Shown: positions 15,447 to 24,572 of the stretch, piece by piece
How the letters are laid out: each line of letters starts with the position of its first letter
How positions within the stretch are numbered: the first letter of the stretch is position 1
From: Alphaproteobacteria bacterium
GTDB taxonomy: Bacteria > Pseudomonadota > Alphaproteobacteria > Rhizobiales > Devosiaceae
Length of the DNA: 26,425 nucleotides
Assembly: GCA_013152625.1 (NCBI GenBank)
Contig: JAADFY010000218.1
Span: 1-26,425 of the forward strand
Reading direction: 5' to 3'
Position numbers and translations under genes: made by a program
Notes under the pieces: generated by a model
Seen by the model: only the letters and a program-made list of their open reading frames with translations
Databases searched by the model: none
Told to the model about the DNA's origin: nothing

Positions 15447-16334
15447 TCAGGGTTTTTTGCCAGCGAAAAAGTCAACCATTTCGGGGATCAGCCTGTCGCC
15501 CCAGCCCTCGGCTTTCGCCTGTGTGAGGGCGGCGGCGGTGCCGGCGGCAACGTCGCTCCTGCGGCCAAACTGCTCCGCCATGCGGGTAAAATAGCCCACA
15601 TCCTTGCCCCCGTTGGCAATGGAGAACGCCAGCTCGATGCGATGGTCGATGGCGTAGTTCTTGATATAGGTCATCATCCCCGATTTGAGGGCCCCTGCCG
15701 ACATGACATCATAAAGCATCTGGCGCTCCAGCCCGGCCTTGTCGGCCATGGCAAAAGCCTCGGACATGGCGCAGGCGCTGGTCATGGCGAAAAAGTTGTT
15801 GATCAGCTTCAGAGTATGGCCGGCGCCCAGAGGCCCCACATGAAAGATTATCGCGCCCAGATCATCGAGCACCGGTCTGGCCCGTTCAAAGTGCTCGGGG
15901 CGCCCCGCCGCCATGATGGTCAGGTGGCCGGTACGGCCCTCATCAGGGGTCTTGGCGAGAGGCGCATCCATATAAACGCACTCCGCCGCCTCAATTCTGG
16001 CGCCGATTTCCAGTGTAGAACCGGGCAGCGAGGTGCCAAAATCAATGACCAGTTTACCCGGCGTCAGCCCGGCAATCACCCCGTCGTCACCGCCCATGCG
16101 CGCTTCGACCGAGGCCGATGTATCCACGCACAGCATGATGATGTCCGCGTTTTGAGCCAGTTCTTTTGCTGTTGCCGCCTCTTTTGCACCCCGGGCCAGC
16201 GCCGCCTCGACATTGGTGCGCGACCGGTTGGCCAGCACCGTCATGGGATAGTTCAGGTCCAGAAGCCGCTGGACCATGGCTGAGCCCATCAGGCCCAGTC
16301 CGATAAAGCCAATGGATGGTTTTTGCCCGGCCAT
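15447..16334 (-). CDS. Beta-hydroxyacid dehydrogenase (3-hydroxyisobutyrate/tartronate semialdehyde type)
   Basis: This is an NAD(P)-dependent oxidoreductase of the 3-hydroxyisobutyrate dehydrogenase family. The 295-residue protein has the Rossmann motif GFIGLGLMGSAM (9-20), the substrate-binding block near YMDAPLAKTP (121-130, usually DAPVSGG, so divergent here), and GHTLKLINN with the catalytic Lys176. Length is normal. The altered DAPLAKTP block makes the substrate unclear; GarR-like or 3-hydroxyisobutyrate activity are both possible. The ATG has AGAGGT seven bases upstream and lies 27 bp after the ABC-F gene, so the two are probably co-transcribed. Confidence 0.88.
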   Translation of the reverse strand: MAGQKPSIGFIGLGLMGSAMVQRLLDLNYPMTVLANRSRTNVEAALARGAKEAATAKELAQNADIIMLCVDTSASVEARMGGDDGVIAGLTPGKLVIDFGTSLPGSTLEIGARIEAAECVYMDAPLAKTPDEGRTGHLTIMAAGRPEHFERARPVLDDLGAIIFHVGPLGAGHTLKLINNFFAMTSACAMSEAFAMADKAGLERQMLYDVMSAGALKSGMMTYIKNYAIDHRIELAFSIANGGKDVGYFTRMAEQFGRRSDVAAGTAAALTQAKAEGWGDRLIPEMVDFFAGKKP

Positions 16335-16361
16335 GTTTTGTACCTCTGGTTGGTTTGAGTT

Positions 16362-18167
16362 CTAACCTTTTAGCTGTTCGCGCAACATTTCAAGTTCCAG
16401 CCATTCTTCTTCTGCCGCCGCCAGCTCGGCCTGGTACCGGGCAAGGGCATCAGAAAGGGTCGCAAATTGCCCGGGATCACTGGCGTAAAGGGCCGGGTCG
16501 GCAAGTTTTTCGCCGGTGCGGTCAATTTGCAGCTCAAGTTTTTGCATGGCAGCGGGCAGATTTTTCAAAGCGAACTGTTGTTTATACGACAATTTTCGCC
16601 TGGGGACAGATCCCTTTTCCGGTCTGGGGGGCGCCCCGTTTTTCGATTTACGGACCACAGGTGACAGCGCCGGTTCCGGCGGCTGGCGCTGGGCGAGCAT
16701 ATCGCTATATCCGCCAGCATACTCCACCCAGCGCCCATCGCCCTCAAAGGCAATGATCGAGGTGGCAACCCGATCGAGAAAATCGCGATCATGGCTGACC
16801 AGAATGACGGTTCCGGCATAGTCGGTTATGAGCTCTTGCAGCAGATCCAGGGTTTCAAGGTCGAGATCGTTGGTGGGCTCGTCGAGCACGAGCAGGTTGG
16901 AGGGCAAGGACAGGGCGCGGGCCAGGGTCACCCGGGCCCGCTCTCCCCCCGAAAGCCGCCCCACCGCTGTGCCGGCCTGCTCGGGGGTGAACAGATATTC
17001 TTTCATGTATGAAACGATATGCCGGGAACGACCGTTGATGGTGACGGTTTCGCCCGAACCGCCCGACAAGGCCTCGGCAAGGGGCATTGAAGGATCAAGG
17101 GACGCGCGGCGCTGATCGAGAAACGCCAGTTCGACGCCGGCCCCCATACCGATGTTACCGGAATCGGGGGGCAATTTGCCGGTCAAAAGATTGACCAGGG
17201 TGGTTTTGCCGGCGCCGTTGGGGCCGACAATGCCGACCCGATCGCCGCGCAGCACCCGAAGGGAGAACGGGCGGACAATGGCGCGATCGCCCCAGGATTT
17301 GGCGATTTCCTTTGCATCGATGACAATAGCACCGGAGCGGCGGGCACTGGCGGCACTCATGTCCACATTGCCAGTGGGGGCCGTGCGATCCCGGCGAGCC
17401 TGGCGCAGATCGGCAAGCCGCCCCAGGCGCCCCATATTGCGCTTGCGGCGGGCGGTGACCCCATAGCGCAGCCAGTGCTCCTCGCGGACAATCTGGCGAT
17501 CCAGTTTGTGACGGGCGACTTCCTCTTCTTCAAGCCATTTGTCGCGCCAGGCCTCAAACCGGGCAAACCCCTGATCGAGGCGGCGCGAAATGCCCTGGTC
17601 GAGCCAGAGCGTGGCCCCGGTCAGGTTGGCCAGAAAACGCCGGTCATGGCTGATAATGACCATGGCGGAACGCAGGCCAGCCAGCTCCGCCTCCAGCCAT
17701 TCGATGGCCACAAGATCGAGATGGTTGGTGGGCTCGTCGAGCAGAATTACATCCGGGGACGGGGCAAGCACCCGGGCCAGTGCCGCCCGCCGGGCTTCGC
17801 CGCCGGAAATCTCGCCGGGGCGCTCCGTGCCATTCAAACCGAGATGCTCCAGCAGATAGCGGGCCCGGTGGGGATCATCGCCGGGCCCAAGACCGGCCTG
17901 AACATAATCGATTGTACTGGAAAAACCGCTCAGATCCGGTTCCTGGGGCAAATAGCGCACCGTGGTGCCGGGCTGGACGAACCGGGTACCGCGATCCGCT
18001 TCTACTTCGCCCGAGGCTATCTTGAGCAATGTGGATTTACCCGAGCCATTGCGCCCCACCAACGCAATGCGCTGGCCGGCGGCCAACGACAGCCCGGCAT
18101 CTGTTAAAAGCGGGGTGCCGCCAAATGTCAGGGCGATATCGGTGAGCAACAAAAGGGGTGCGGGCAT
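16362..18167 (-). CDS. uup: ABC-F ATPase, Uup-like
   Basis: ABC-F proteins are soluble twin ATPases that act on the ribosome rather than in transport. The protein is about 601 residues. Domain 1 has Walker A GRNGSGKST (38-46), signature ISGGEARRAALARV and Walker B VILLDEPTNHLD. Domain 2 has GPNGAGKTT, LSGGERARVTLARAL and LLVLDEPTNDLD, and a C-terminal coiled coil rich in Leu/Glu follows, as in Uup. There are no membrane segments. The ATG at 18167 gives the family N-terminus (MPAPLLLLTDIALTFGG); a TTG at 18206 in frame adds 13 residues. The assignment to the Uup branch rests on the C-terminal coiled coil and length. Confidence 0.9.
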   Translation of the reverse strand: MPAPLLLLTDIALTFGGTPLLTDAGLSLAAGQRIALVGRNGSGKSTLLKIASGEVEADRGTRFVQPGTTVRYLPQEPDLSGFSSTIDYVQAGLGPGDDPHRARYLLEHLGLNGTERPGEISGGEARRAALARVLAPSPDVILLDEPTNHLDLVAIEWLEAELAGLRSAMVIISHDRRFLANLTGATLWLDQGISRRLDQGFARFEAWRDKWLEEEEVARHKLDRQIVREEHWLRYGVTARRKRNMGRLGRLADLRQARRDRTAPTGNVDMSAASARRSGAIVIDAKEIAKSWGDRAIVRPFSLRVLRGDRVGIVGPNGAGKTTLVNLLTGKLPPDSGNIGMGAGVELAFLDQRRASLDPSMPLAEALSGGSGETVTINGRSRHIVSYMKEYLFTPEQAGTAVGRLSGGERARVTLARALSLPSNLLVLDEPTNDLDLETLDLLQELITDYAGTVILVSHDRDFLDRVATSIIAFEGDGRWVEYAGGYSDMLAQRQPPEPALSPVVRKSKNGAPPRPEKGSVPRRKLSYKQQFALKNLPAAMQKLELQIDRTGEKLADPALYASDPGQFATLSDALARYQAELAAAEEEWLELEMLREQLKG

Positions 18168-18232
18168 AATCGGCGCGGTTCTATTCAAAATTTTAGGACA
18201 AGGCAATCTGTAGCGGAATGAACTTCACCGGA

Positions 18233-19116
18233 TCAGACAAATTTTCGGAACAGCTTTGTCTGGTCAAACAGGTCCTCAAGGGCGTTCATCCTGTCGTGGG
18301 TATGTTGCCAGTTCTCGTCCTGAATGGCGCCGATGAGCGCTTCGACAATAAACAGGGTGACCACAGACGAGTCCCAGGCCGAGGGCGCCTCTGAACGGGA
18401 ATAAAAAGCGTGGTCGGCCAGTTTGGCCGCCGGCGATCCCCAACTGTCGGTGAACAGAACCAACGTGGCGCCCCGGGCGGCGGTCATTTCGGCCAGCCGC
18501 AGCAGGTCGTTCTCATAGCGCCGGATATCAAAGGCGACCAGCACATCGCCGGGGCCCATATTGAGCACATGGTGGGGCCAGGTGCTTGAACCGGCGGCCA
18601 ACAGGCTGGTGCCGGTGCGAATGACCTGCAAATGGGTGAAAAAGTACTCGGCAATGGGGCGGGTGATCCGGCCGCCGACCAGGTATATGTCCCGTTCGGG
18701 ATCCGCGATCAGACTGGCAACGGCGTTAAAAGTCTCGGGCACGATGGCGGACAACGTTCCCAGCAGATTTTCGCTGAACGCATCGGCGAACCGGTTCAGA
18801 ATATGGGTGTCCGGTGCGTCCCGGGCCCAGCGGTCGTGGCGGGTAATGGGGGTGGAAATGGTTGCTTCGAGTTCGGTGCGCAGGGCCGCCTGCAATTCGG
18901 GGTGGCCGGTAAACCCGAGTTTTTTGGCCATGCGCACCACCGTCGGCGTGGAGACGCCAGCGGCTTCGGCCACGGCGGTTATCGAGCCCAATCCGGAGAC
19001 TGGATAGTTGGCGAGGATGAGATTGGAGAGCTGATGCTCGGCTCTGGTGAGAGCCGAAAAGCGCTAAAACGCTGGCGGATGCGCTCCGCGACAGTCTGGT
19101 CTTTAGGGTCCGACAT
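18233..19116 (-). pseudogene. RpiR-family regulator with a one-base frameshift near the N-terminus
   Basis: RpiR regulators have an N-terminal HTH and a C-terminal SIS sugar-phosphate-like domain. The main frame (18233 to 18991) encodes the HTH end SITAVAEAAGVSTPTVVRMA and the SIS domain, including IYLVGGRITRPIAEYFF, DVLVAFDIRRYENDL and APSAWDSSV. Its only start there is a TTG inside the HTH domain. Upstream in this frame lie the family residues ALTRAEHQLSNLILANYPVS, cut off by an in-frame TAG. An ATG at 19116 with AAGGAA upstream starts the missing N-terminus (MSDPKDQTVAERIRQRFSA) in another frame. The frames meet at a TTTT run (plus strand 19057-19060): one lost base would explain it. The span of 884 bases is one short of a multiple of three. 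Sequencing error, real loss or a programmed slip are all possible. Confidence 0.8.
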
Positions 19117-19211
19117 GTGGTTTCCTTGGCATCTACATCGACCGGGGCGCTGGTGGCTGAAATTATCTCTCCGAGCAAGATGGGTTTGAAGAGACTATTT
19201 CACAAAGTCGC

Positions 19212-19249
19212 TTGACTGGCCGCAATTTTTACAAAATATGTAACATATT
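19212..19249 (+). promoter_or_regulatory. Promoter with a 15-bp perfect palindrome, likely RpiR operator
   Basis: TTGACT (19212-19217) is followed 17-19 bases later by AATATG/TATGTA. That -10 region lies inside AATATGTAACATATT (19235-19249), a perfect palindrome around one central base. It sits between the divergent RpiR gene and the amidohydrolase gene, so it is the natural operator, with repression by blocking the -10 box. Confidence 0.6.
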
Positions 19250-19277
19250 GAGACGCCTGCAGGGAGCATTACTGGCG

Positions 19278-20084
19278 ATGGTGGCCCGCACCGAAATCCA
19301 TGAGACCGGCAGCGACGTGGTCGAGACCATAAACCCGTCCGGCAGGTCGGATATTGTGCTGGTGTGCGAGCATGGTTCATCGTACATGCCGCCCGAGTTT
19401 GGCGGCCTGGGGCTGGATCGGGCGGCGCTGACCAGTCACATTGCCTGGGACCCGGGGGCGCTGGAATTGGCGCGTGGATTGTCGGCCCATTTTGACGCGC
19501 CACTGGTGGTGCAAAAGGTTTCGCGCCTGATCTATGACTGCAATCGACCGCCCGGAGCCCTTGGCGCCATGCCGGCGCAAAGCGCAGGCCAGAGCATACC
19601 GGGAAATTCCAATCTGAGCGCGGCAGACCGGGCCGACAGAACCGCCCGGTTCTACGACCGCTTCCACGATGAGCTGACCGGGGTGATCGAAGCCAGACTG
19701 AGCAAAGGCGGGGTGCCTGTCCTTGTTACCGTACATTCCTTCACGCCCGTTTACATGGGGGTCCGGCGCGACGTGCAGGTGGGGATATTGCACGATGACG
19801 ACACGCGCCTGGCGGACCGGATGCTGGCGGCGGCGAAAGGTTCGGGCCGGGACGTTCGACGCAATTGTCCTTATGGCCCGGAGGACGGCGTGACCCACAC
19901 CCTTAAATCTCAGGGCGTGAACCGGGGCCTGGCAAATGTGATGATCGAGGTGCGCAATGATCTGATCGCCACCCGAGCCGATCAGGAAAGCATTGCGGCA
20001 TGGCTGGCCGGCCTGATCAAGGTGGCGCTGGCAGATCCGGGGCCCCGGACCGCCCCGCAACTGGCGGCGGGGGCCGCAAAATGA
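19278..20084 (+). CDS. N-formylglutamate amidohydrolase family protein
   Basis: The family hydrolyses N-formyl-L-glutamate to glutamate and formate, the last step of one histidine-breakdown route; other N-acyl amino acids are possible substrates. The 268-residue protein has CEHGSSYMPPEFGGLGL (30-46), HIAWDPGALELAR, DCNRPPG, VHSFTPVYMGV and GVNRGLANVMIEVRND, all typical. The ATG at 19278 lies about 28 bases after the palindromic operator; a longer frame begins at 19212 inside the promoter and is unlikely. It is followed by a glutamine synthetase-family gene, and no hut genes are visible, so the pair may belong to a different glutamyl-compound pathway. Confidence 0.88.
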   Translation: MVARTEIHETGSDVVETINPSGRSDIVLVCEHGSSYMPPEFGGLGLDRAALTSHIAWDPGALELARGLSAHFDAPLVVQKVSRLIYDCNRPPGALGAMPAQSAGQSIPGNSNLSAADRADRTARFYDRFHDELTGVIEARLSKGGVPVLVTVHSFTPVYMGVRRDVQVGILHDDDTRLADRMLAAAKGSGRDVRRNCPYGPEDGVTHTLKSQGVNRGLANVMIEVRNDLIATRADQESIAAWLAGLIKVALADPGPRTAPQLAAGAAK

Positions 20085-20228
20085 AAGTTCGGCGGGCCCA
20101 CACATGATGCCGGGGGCCATTCGAACCTGTGTGCGGTTTTCACATCGGTTAAAACAAGCATCCGGTCCGGGGCGCTCGTGCTCCGGACCATTCCACAAAC
20201 ACGGCCAGACGGGGCACGAAAAAACACC

Positions 20229-21596
20229 ATGACCGGCATGCTGACACTTAGCGAACTTAAATCCGCAATCGATGCGGGGCAGATCGATACCGTCATTGCG
20301 GCGCAGATCGACATGCAGGGCCGATTGATGGGCAAGCGCTTTCAGGCCGAGTTTTTCGCCGAAAACGCCCATGAGGAAACCCATAGCTGCAACTATCTGC
20401 TCGCCACCGACATGGAAATGAACACCGTTGACGGCTATGCGGCCACCGGCTGGGCGGCGGGCTATGGTGATTATGTCATGAAGCCGGACCTTGCCACGTT
20501 GCGGGTGGTGCCCTGGCTGGAAGGCACGGCGCTGGTCTTGTGCGACGTTGAGGACCATCACACCCACGCCGACGTGGCCCATTCGCCCCGGGCGATCCTG
20601 CGGGCCCAGGTGGCGCGGCTAAAAGAGATGGGCTTTTCGGCTGTCATGGCCTCCGAGCTTGAGTTTTTCGTCTTCAAGCAAAGTTTTGAGGACGCCCACG
20701 AGGCCGGTTATCGCGGCCTGGACCCGATCAGCCCCTACAATGAAGATTATCATATTTTTCAAACCACCAAGGAAGAGGGATTGATGCGGGCCATCCGCAC
20801 CGGCCTTCAGGGCGCGGGCATTCCGGTGGAAAATACCAAAGGGGAAGCCGACGCCGGACAGGCCGAAATAAATGTTCGTTACGCGGACGCCCTGACCATG
20901 GCCGACCGGCATGTAATCATTAAAAACGCGGTAAAAGAAATTGCCTGGGCCAAGGGCCGGGCGGTCAGTTTCATGGCCAAATGGAGCGACAAGGCGGCGG
21001 GCAATTCCTCCCATGTGCACCAGTCCTTGCGCACCCTGGACGGCGAACCGATATTTTTTGACAAGAACGCCAAATACGGGATGTCGGCGATCATGGGCCA
21101 TTACATGGCCGGGTTGTTGCACCATGCGCGGGCACTGACGTTTTTTCTGGCGCCCAATGTCAATTCCTACAAGCGGTTTACCGCCGGCACGTTCGCTCCG
21201 ACAAAAGCCATCTGGTCCATGGACAACCGCACCGCCGGTTTTCGGGTTTGCGGGGCAAACAGCGAGGCGGTGCGGGTGGAATGCCGGATCGGGGGGGGCG
21301 ATATCAATCCCTATCTGACCATGGCGGCGCTGATCGCGGCAGGCATTGATGGCATTGAACAAAAGCGCGAACTGGAAGCGGAATTTGTCGGCGATGCCTA
21401 TGGCGGCGGGGAAGTGCGGCAAATCCCGCCCACCCTGCGGGAGGCCATTAAAACCCTTGAGGGCTCGGACATGCTTCGCGAGGCGTTCGGCAATGATGTC
21501 ATTGAACATTACCTGCATGCCGCACGCTGGGAACAGTCCGAGTTCGACCGGCAGGTCACCGACTGGGAAGTGGCGCGGGGGTTCGAGCGCTCTTAG
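20229..21596 (+). CDS. Glutamine synthetase-family ligase
   Basis: These ATP-dependent ligases join ammonia or an amine to a glutamate side chain. The 455-residue protein has the family blocks MASELEFFVFK (metal Glu pair), GEADAGQAEINVRYADAL, GNSSHVHQSL (His), NSYKRFTAGTFAPTKAIWSM, RTAGFRVCG and RVECRIGGGDINPYL. The N-terminus (QIDMQGRLMGKRF) is that of the GS-like, PuuA/GlnT-type group rather than housekeeping GlnA, so the acceptor may be an amine. Starts at 20229 and 20238 are equally plausible because neither has a clear ribosome binding site. It lies 144 bp after the amidohydrolase and is probably under the same RpiR control. Confidence 0.88.
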   Translation: MTGMLTLSELKSAIDAGQIDTVIAAQIDMQGRLMGKRFQAEFFAENAHEETHSCNYLLATDMEMNTVDGYAATGWAAGYGDYVMKPDLATLRVVPWLEGTALVLCDVEDHHTHADVAHSPRAILRAQVARLKEMGFSAVMASELEFFVFKQSFEDAHEAGYRGLDPISPYNEDYHIFQTTKEEGLMRAIRTGLQGAGIPVENTKGEADAGQAEINVRYADALTMADRHVIIKNAVKEIAWAKGRAVSFMAKWSDKAAGNSSHVHQSLRTLDGEPIFFDKNAKYGMSAIMGHYMAGLLHHARALTFFLAPNVNSYKRFTAGTFAPTKAIWSMDNRTAGFRVCGANSEAVRVECRIGGGDINPYLTMAALIAAGIDGIEQKRELEAEFVGDAYGGGEVRQIPPTLREAIKTLEGSDMLREAFGNDVIEHYLHAARWEQSEFDRQVTDWEVARGFERS

Positions 21597-21609
21597 GATA
21601 TTGGTGTTT

Positions 21610-22305
21610 TTAAGTGACGGCCCCCACATAGGCTTGCAGGATTGACCAGTCTTCGGGGTCGACAAAAAGCCCAAACCAGATCGACCACGCCCCGAGCAAA
21701 ACAAAAACCGCGCCTATCACCCAGCCCATATTTTTCAGCTTCTGACCAAACCGGTCGAGCCAGGCGGCCAGAGACGCATTGGCGGCAAACACCACCAACG
21801 GCACCGACAGGGCGAGGCCAAACAGGGCCATCATCCAGAACCCGGACAGGATGGTGCCGGTGGTGGCGGCCAGCCCAAGCAGGCCAAACAGTATCGGGGC
21901 GGCACAGGCGGGAATATTCAGCCCGAAGGCCAACCCCAGTAAAGCGGGGTTCCGGGCCTTGCGCCACGCCATGGGGGCAAGATTGATGCGCTGTTTGACC
22001 AGCCCGGCCCGCCCGGCGATAAAAGCGAGACCAATGGCGAGATAAATGGTGCCAAATATCAGCCACACGCCGGTTTGAATCCCGATTAACGCCTGACCGA
22101 CAAAGGCGATAAATGCGCCAAACAGGCCGGCAACTCCGGCCCGGGCGGCGATAAAAATCAGAACGGCTTTGGTTTTTTCGGCCCGGGAACGGCTCTTCTG
22201 GGTCTCTAGAAACAACAGGTGCCCGCCGATGGTGCACGGTTCAATGAAACCAAGCAGACCCAGGGCAATGGGCAACAGGATAAGAGTTTCGATACCAAAA
22301 TCCAT
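21610..22305 (-). CDS. CcdA/DsbD-like thiol-redox membrane protein
   Basis: CcdA-type proteins move electrons from cytoplasmic thioredoxin across the inner membrane to periplasmic thiol proteins. The 231-residue protein has about six hydrophobic helices and the two key cysteines in the expected places: Cys24 in GFIEPCTIGGHL (helix 1) and Cys134 in GLNIPACAAPILFG (helix 4). The ATG at 22305 gives a normal N-terminus but has a weak ribosome binding site. The gene converges on the glutamine synthetase-family gene (13 bp between ends) and has no obvious partner here. Cytochrome c maturation, mercury-type or copper-type thiol roles cannot be told apart. Confidence 0.85.
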   Translation of the reverse strand: MDFGIETLILLPIALGLLGFIEPCTIGGHLLFLETQKSRSRAEKTKAVLIFIAARAGVAGLFGAFIAFVGQALIGIQTGVWLIFGTIYLAIGLAFIAGRAGLVKQRINLAPMAWRKARNPALLGLAFGLNIPACAAPILFGLLGLAATTGTILSGFWMMALFGLALSVPLVVFAANASLAAWLDRFGQKLKNMGWVIGAVFVLLGAWSIWFGLFVDPEDWSILQAYVGAVT

Positions 22306-22432
22306 GTGCCGGCCAGTTCAAACGCTAGAGGCAAACACCAACGGATAGCTTGTTTACCGGCGCCGGGGCCAGTCAAAACCGAGTGTGCGGAGCGTGTTGC
22401 GGTGCGGCGACGTTACGACACCGGCGAAGCTT

Positions 22433-22538
22433 CTAGACTGCGTCAAGTTTTGATAGAATCAAAACCGCAGTCTACTTCCTTGTTTGAGCGTGTCATTTAT
22501 CCGATAACCGGTACCCACTTATCGGTGACACGCTCTAG
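22433..22538. repeat. Two-hairpin intergenic repeat, copy 1 (RIME-like)
   Basis: The 106-bp unit has two palindromes. The first has TAGACTGCG/CGCAGTCTA arms with an inner GTTTTGAT/ATCAAAAC stem. The second has GAGCGTGTCA/TGACACGCTC arms with an inner CGATAA/TTATCG stem. A diverged copy lies at 26123-26220. Size and architecture recall the RIME repeats of Rhizobiales. The right half encodes the last 13 residues of the fusion oxidoreductase on the minus strand. Confidence 0.85.
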
Positions 22539-24539
22539 CCATTTCACCTGGGCCGGAGAAAGTTTGATATCCAGCGCGTTCAGGCTGTCTTCGAGCTCAA
22601 ACAGCGAGCGCGGCCCGATTAACGGCACCACCGGAAACGGCTGGGCGAGAACATAGGCAAGGGCAATGTGAATGGGGCTACAGCCGAGTTCTTTGGCCAG
22701 TTCCATGGCCCGGTCGCGGCGGGCAAAATTAAGGTTGGAGTACCAGGTGTCGACCAGTTCCCGGTCGCCTGTCTTATCGGGGCCGGCGCGGTCGGTAAAA
22801 AAGCCGCGGCCCTGGCTCGACCAGGCAAAATTGGGCATCTGGTTGGCGCTCAACCACGATTTCCATTGCTCGCTGGAAGCGGCGACGCATCCCTCCCAGA
22901 TCGGCTTGACCATTTCAGCAAGACTGAAATTGTTGGACAGGGCCGCCATGGGTGTGCGGCCATGCCGGGTGGCGTAGTCGTTGGCGGCATCAATGCGTTC
23001 CATGCTCCAGTTCGAACCACCCACCGGCCCACGAATGCGGCCCTTTTTAACCTCAACATCCAAAGCATCGACAAATTCGCCGACCGGAATGTCAGGATTG
23101 TCGCGATGCAGAAAATAGATATCCACATAATCGGTTTGCAACCGATCCAGCGATATTTCCAGTTGTTTGCCAATAACGTCCGGATAGCATAACGGGCTAT
23201 GGGCGCCCTTGGCGATAACCAGCAACTCGCTACGATTGAGCCCCCGCGAGGTGTGCCAATCGCCCCAGATGGTTTCGGTTGCGCCGTTCGCGTAGATAAA
23301 TCCGGTATCGAACAGGTTGCCACCGCGCTCATAAAACCCGTCGAGCAGGATGGCGCCGGCGGCAAAGCTGTCGAAGAACTCAAAGCCGAGCGCCACGGGA
23401 GAGCATGGAATTGACAGCCCCGGTACGGCCCGTTTTTTCATCGGGTCTGGGCCCACCGCGAGCTTGTCGCCGCGAAGGGTTTTTTTGCGACGGGCCGGTT
23501 TTTCAATCTCGTAAACAAGGCCGGCCTCGGCCAGCCATTTGTCCAGCACGGCCATATTGCCCATGGTGTCGGCCCAGCTCATGCCTGGCGAGGAAAATTC
23601 GGTATTTCCCGCCGCAATGGCATCAGCAACGGCGTCGGCCTCAAATGAATACAACCAGCGCGGCTCGTTTACCTCGACGGTTTTTCGTGTGCCGTCGTTC
23701 AAAATGATCTCGATTTTTCCGACCCCGCCCTCATGGCCGCTGCCAAACCAGAAATCGGCCACTTCGATGCGCCCTTTAGTGCCGATTATGCGCAACATAT
23801 TGTCCTGCACCACCGAAACCGAGCCGGAAACCTCGGCTATTATGCCGCCGGGAAACGTCAAAAGGGCGCTGGCCCATTCATCGACCCCCGTTGTGCCCAG
23901 ATATGCCGTGCCGGCCACTTTTTGCGGATCGACAAACGGCAGGTTCCGGGTGGCGCCAACAATCAGGCGAGACATGGAAACCGGGTAACAGCCCACATCG
24001 AGAATGCCGCCGCCAGCCAGATCATTGGCGTAAGAACGGTCCTTGGGGTCAAACCGGGGCATGGCAAACCCGAAACTCGATTTGATCAGGCGCACGTCGC
24101 CAATGACCCCGTCGCGGATCAAGTCCAGCAGGCGCACCGTTTGCGGGTGCAAACGGTACATGAACGCCTCGCCCATGAAGGTGCCCGCCTTGCGGGCGGC
24201 GTGAAAAATCGCCTCGGCTTCAAAGGCGCTCAGGCCGATGGGTTTTTCGCACAGGACATGTTTTTTGCCCTCGGCGCACTTGATCGCCCATTCGGCATGG
24301 ATCGGATGGGGGGTGGCGATATAGATCGCCTCGACCTCGGGGTCATCGATGAGGGCCTGATAGCCTTTGAGTATCCGGGCGCCGGGGAATTTTTCGGCAA
24401 GCCCGGGGCGGTGGGGGTTATTGGTGCCGATGGCAACCAGGGTCCCGGTGCGCGAATGGGCCAGACCGTCGGCAAAGGTTTTGGCGATTATGCCGGGGCC
24501 GATGATGCCCCAGCGAAGTTTGGTGCCCGTTTCAGTCAT
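22497..24539 (-). CDS. Gfo/Idh/MocA oxidoreductase fused to an aldo-keto reductase
   Basis: A 680-residue two-domain protein. Residues 1 to about 345 form a Gfo/Idh/MocA-type NAD(P)-dependent sugar dehydrogenase with GIIGPGIIAK (11-20), CEKPIG (98-100 EKP) and GGGILDVGCYPVSMSRL. After a basic linker (RRKKTLRGDK) the C-terminal half is an aldo-keto reductase with NLFDTGFIYANG (Asp, Tyr), LLVIAKGAH (Lys) and IYFLHRDNP (His), so the catalytic tetrad is complete. Both halves look active, suggesting two linked steps on a sugar or cyclitol. Its last residues (LERVTDKWVPVIG) and stop come from the two-hairpin repeat. The start at 24539 is followed 34 bp upstream by the SDR stop, so the SDR and fusion genes form an operon. 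Confidence 0.9.
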   Translation of the reverse strand: MTETGTKLRWGIIGPGIIAKTFADGLAHSRTGTLVAIGTNNPHRPGLAEKFPGARILKGYQALIDDPEVEAIYIATPHPIHAEWAIKCAEGKKHVLCEKPIGLSAFEAEAIFHAARKAGTFMGEAFMYRLHPQTVRLLDLIRDGVIGDVRLIKSSFGFAMPRFDPKDRSYANDLAGGGILDVGCYPVSMSRLIVGATRNLPFVDPQKVAGTAYLGTTGVDEWASALLTFPGGIIAEVSGSVSVVQDNMLRIIGTKGRIEVADFWFGSGHEGGVGKIEIILNDGTRKTVEVNEPRWLYSFEADAVADAIAAGNTEFSSPGMSWADTMGNMAVLDKWLAEAGLVYEIEKPARRKKTLRGDKLAVGPDPMKKRAVPGLSIPCSPVALGFEFFDSFAAGAILLDGFYERGGNLFDTGFIYANGATETIWGDWHTSRGLNRSELLVIAKGAHSPLCYPDVIGKQLEISLDRLQTDYVDIYFLHRDNPDIPVGEFVDALDVEVKKGRIRGPVGGSNWSMERIDAANDYATRHGRTPMAALSNNFSLAEMVKPIWEGCVAASSEQWKSWLSANQMPNFAWSSQGRGFFTDRAGPDKTGDRELVDTWYSNLNFARRDRAMELAKELGCSPIHIALAYVLAQPFPVVPLIGPRSLFELEDSLNALDIKLSPAQVKWLERVTDKWVPVIG

Positions 24540-24572
24540 TGGATGGTTCCCCTGCCCTGTTTTGTACGCTGG

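Noticed and set aside
22450..22462. TTGATAGAATCAA resembles an FNR box
   Set aside because: The spacer is three bases instead of four, and the sequence is the loop-proximal stem of a dispersed repeat.
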